In this document: positions 21,693 through 21,979 of the stretch, piece after piece
How positions within the stretch are numbered: the stretch's first letter is position 1
Layout of the letters: each line of letters opens with the position of its first letter
Source: Betaproteobacteria bacterium
GTDB taxonomy: Bacteria; Pseudomonadota; Gammaproteobacteria; Burkholderiales; Burkholderiaceae_C
Reading direction: 5' to 3'
Length of the DNA: 21,979 bases
Assembly (NCBI GenBank): GCA_005882155.1
Contig: VBCQ01000263.1
Span: 1-21,979 of the forward strand
Notes under the pieces: generated by a model
The model's database searches: none
What the model saw: only the letters and a program-made list of their open reading frames with translations
Told to the model about the DNA's origin: nothing
Program-made: the position numbers and the translations under genes

Positions 21693-21979
21693 ACGCTTTC
21701 GAAGATCCGGGTGAAGTGGTGGAAGTTGACGATGCTCGACTCGACGATCGCGTCGCGCGCGGCGTCATCGCGCAAGGTGTCGAGCACGACGCGCAATTCG
21801 GCCATGTGCTCGGTGTCGATGCTCGCGTGCGAGCCGATGAACGAGGTACCGCGATCATCCTGCAGCAGCAGCGACTCCTTGATCGCCGTGGTGAACGGCC
21901 CGCCGTACACCGACGAGATCACTTCGAGCGCGTAGATCATGCCGAGCGCAGAGCACGGATGCCGGTGCTCGGCCGACCA
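21689..21979 (-). CDS. Heme-oxygenase-like di-iron protein, 3' part only
   Basis: The frame is open to the window edge, giving the last 96 residues. They include HPCSALGMIYALEVISSVYG, KESLLLQDDRGTSFIGSHAS, IDTEHMAELRVVLDTL and a final helix IVESSIVNFHHFTRIFESV. The 'G-x-Y-x-L-E', 'FxxxHxxxDxEH' and late His pattern fits the C-terminal half of the heme-oxygenase/TenA/PqqC-like helical fold, in particular iron-containing redox (HDO-type) enzymes where Glu, Asp and His bind two irons. The reaction cannot be told; such enzymes oxidise or cleave small molecules, including fatty acids in some members. Its TGA overlaps the ATG of the crotonase (ATGA), so the two are co-translated and probably act on one pathway. 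An internal ATG at 21940 could be mistaken for the start, but upstream codons remain open. Confidence 0.7.
   Translation of the reverse strand, partial: WSAEHRHPCSALGMIYALEVISSVYGGPFTTAIKESLLLQDDRGTSFIGSHASIDTEHMAELRVVLDTLRDDAARDAIVESSIVNFHHFTRIFESV

Noticed and set aside
1..21979. CRISPR arrays, tRNA or rRNA genes, insertion sequences, phage genes
   Set aside because: None seen: no regularly spaced direct repeats beyond the two 30-bp units, no cloverleaf signatures noticed by eye, no transposase or integrase motifs. A tRNAscan or covariance search would be needed to exclude small RNAs.

Overview
The DNA is very GC-rich, with G or C at nearly every third codon position. Together with the gene families present (cyclic beta-1,2-glucan synthase, homospermidine synthase, PHB-depolymerase-type esterase, RpfF-like crotonase) this suggests a free-living betaproteobacterium of the Burkholderiales, in the Rubrivivax/Leptothrix/Methylibium style. 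That placement is inference from composition and gene content. I see no rRNA, tRNA, CRISPR array, transposase, integrase or phage structural gene; the window reads as ordinary chromosome.

Layout. (1) 1-862, minus strand: a probable operon of a small membrane protein, an AHSA1/SRPBCC protein and the first codons of a VOC-like gene that leaves the window. (2) 930-1949, minus: a secreted Sel1-repeat lytic transglycosylase. (3) 2166-5747, plus: a membrane diguanylate cyclase, a UspA protein coupled to a bactofilin-like membrane protein, a chorismate pyruvate-lyase-like protein (PF01947) and a 75-aa zinc-ribbon-like protein. (4) 5751-8666, minus: a three-gene operon of a host-attachment/baeRF-like protein, a DHH phosphoesterase and homospermidine synthase. 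(5) 8930-18858, plus: a giant cyclic beta-1,2-glucan synthase (about 2,927 aa) whose stop overlaps the GTG start of a PHB-depolymerase/CE1-type esterase. (6) 18929-20713, plus: a hybrid sensor histidine kinase. It converges on (7) 20821-21979, minus: an RpfF-like crotonase with an apparent 1-nt frameshift near its 3' end, and upstream of it (4-nt overlap) the end of a heme-oxygenase-like di-iron protein.

The most interesting part is 18.9-22.0 kb. A six-TM hybrid kinase and an RpfF-like crotonase that keeps both catalytic glutamates face each other, as rpfC and rpfF do in Xanthomonas, but with a di-iron-type partner gene next to the crotonase. This could be a divergent DSF-type fatty-acid signalling locus. 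The short gap between them is packed with palindromes: a 24-bp perfect palindrome over the kinase stop codon, a 20-bp-arm hairpin and a REP-like compound hairpin. The second point of interest is the glucan synthase-esterase coupling, with no NdvA/ChvA exporter in view.
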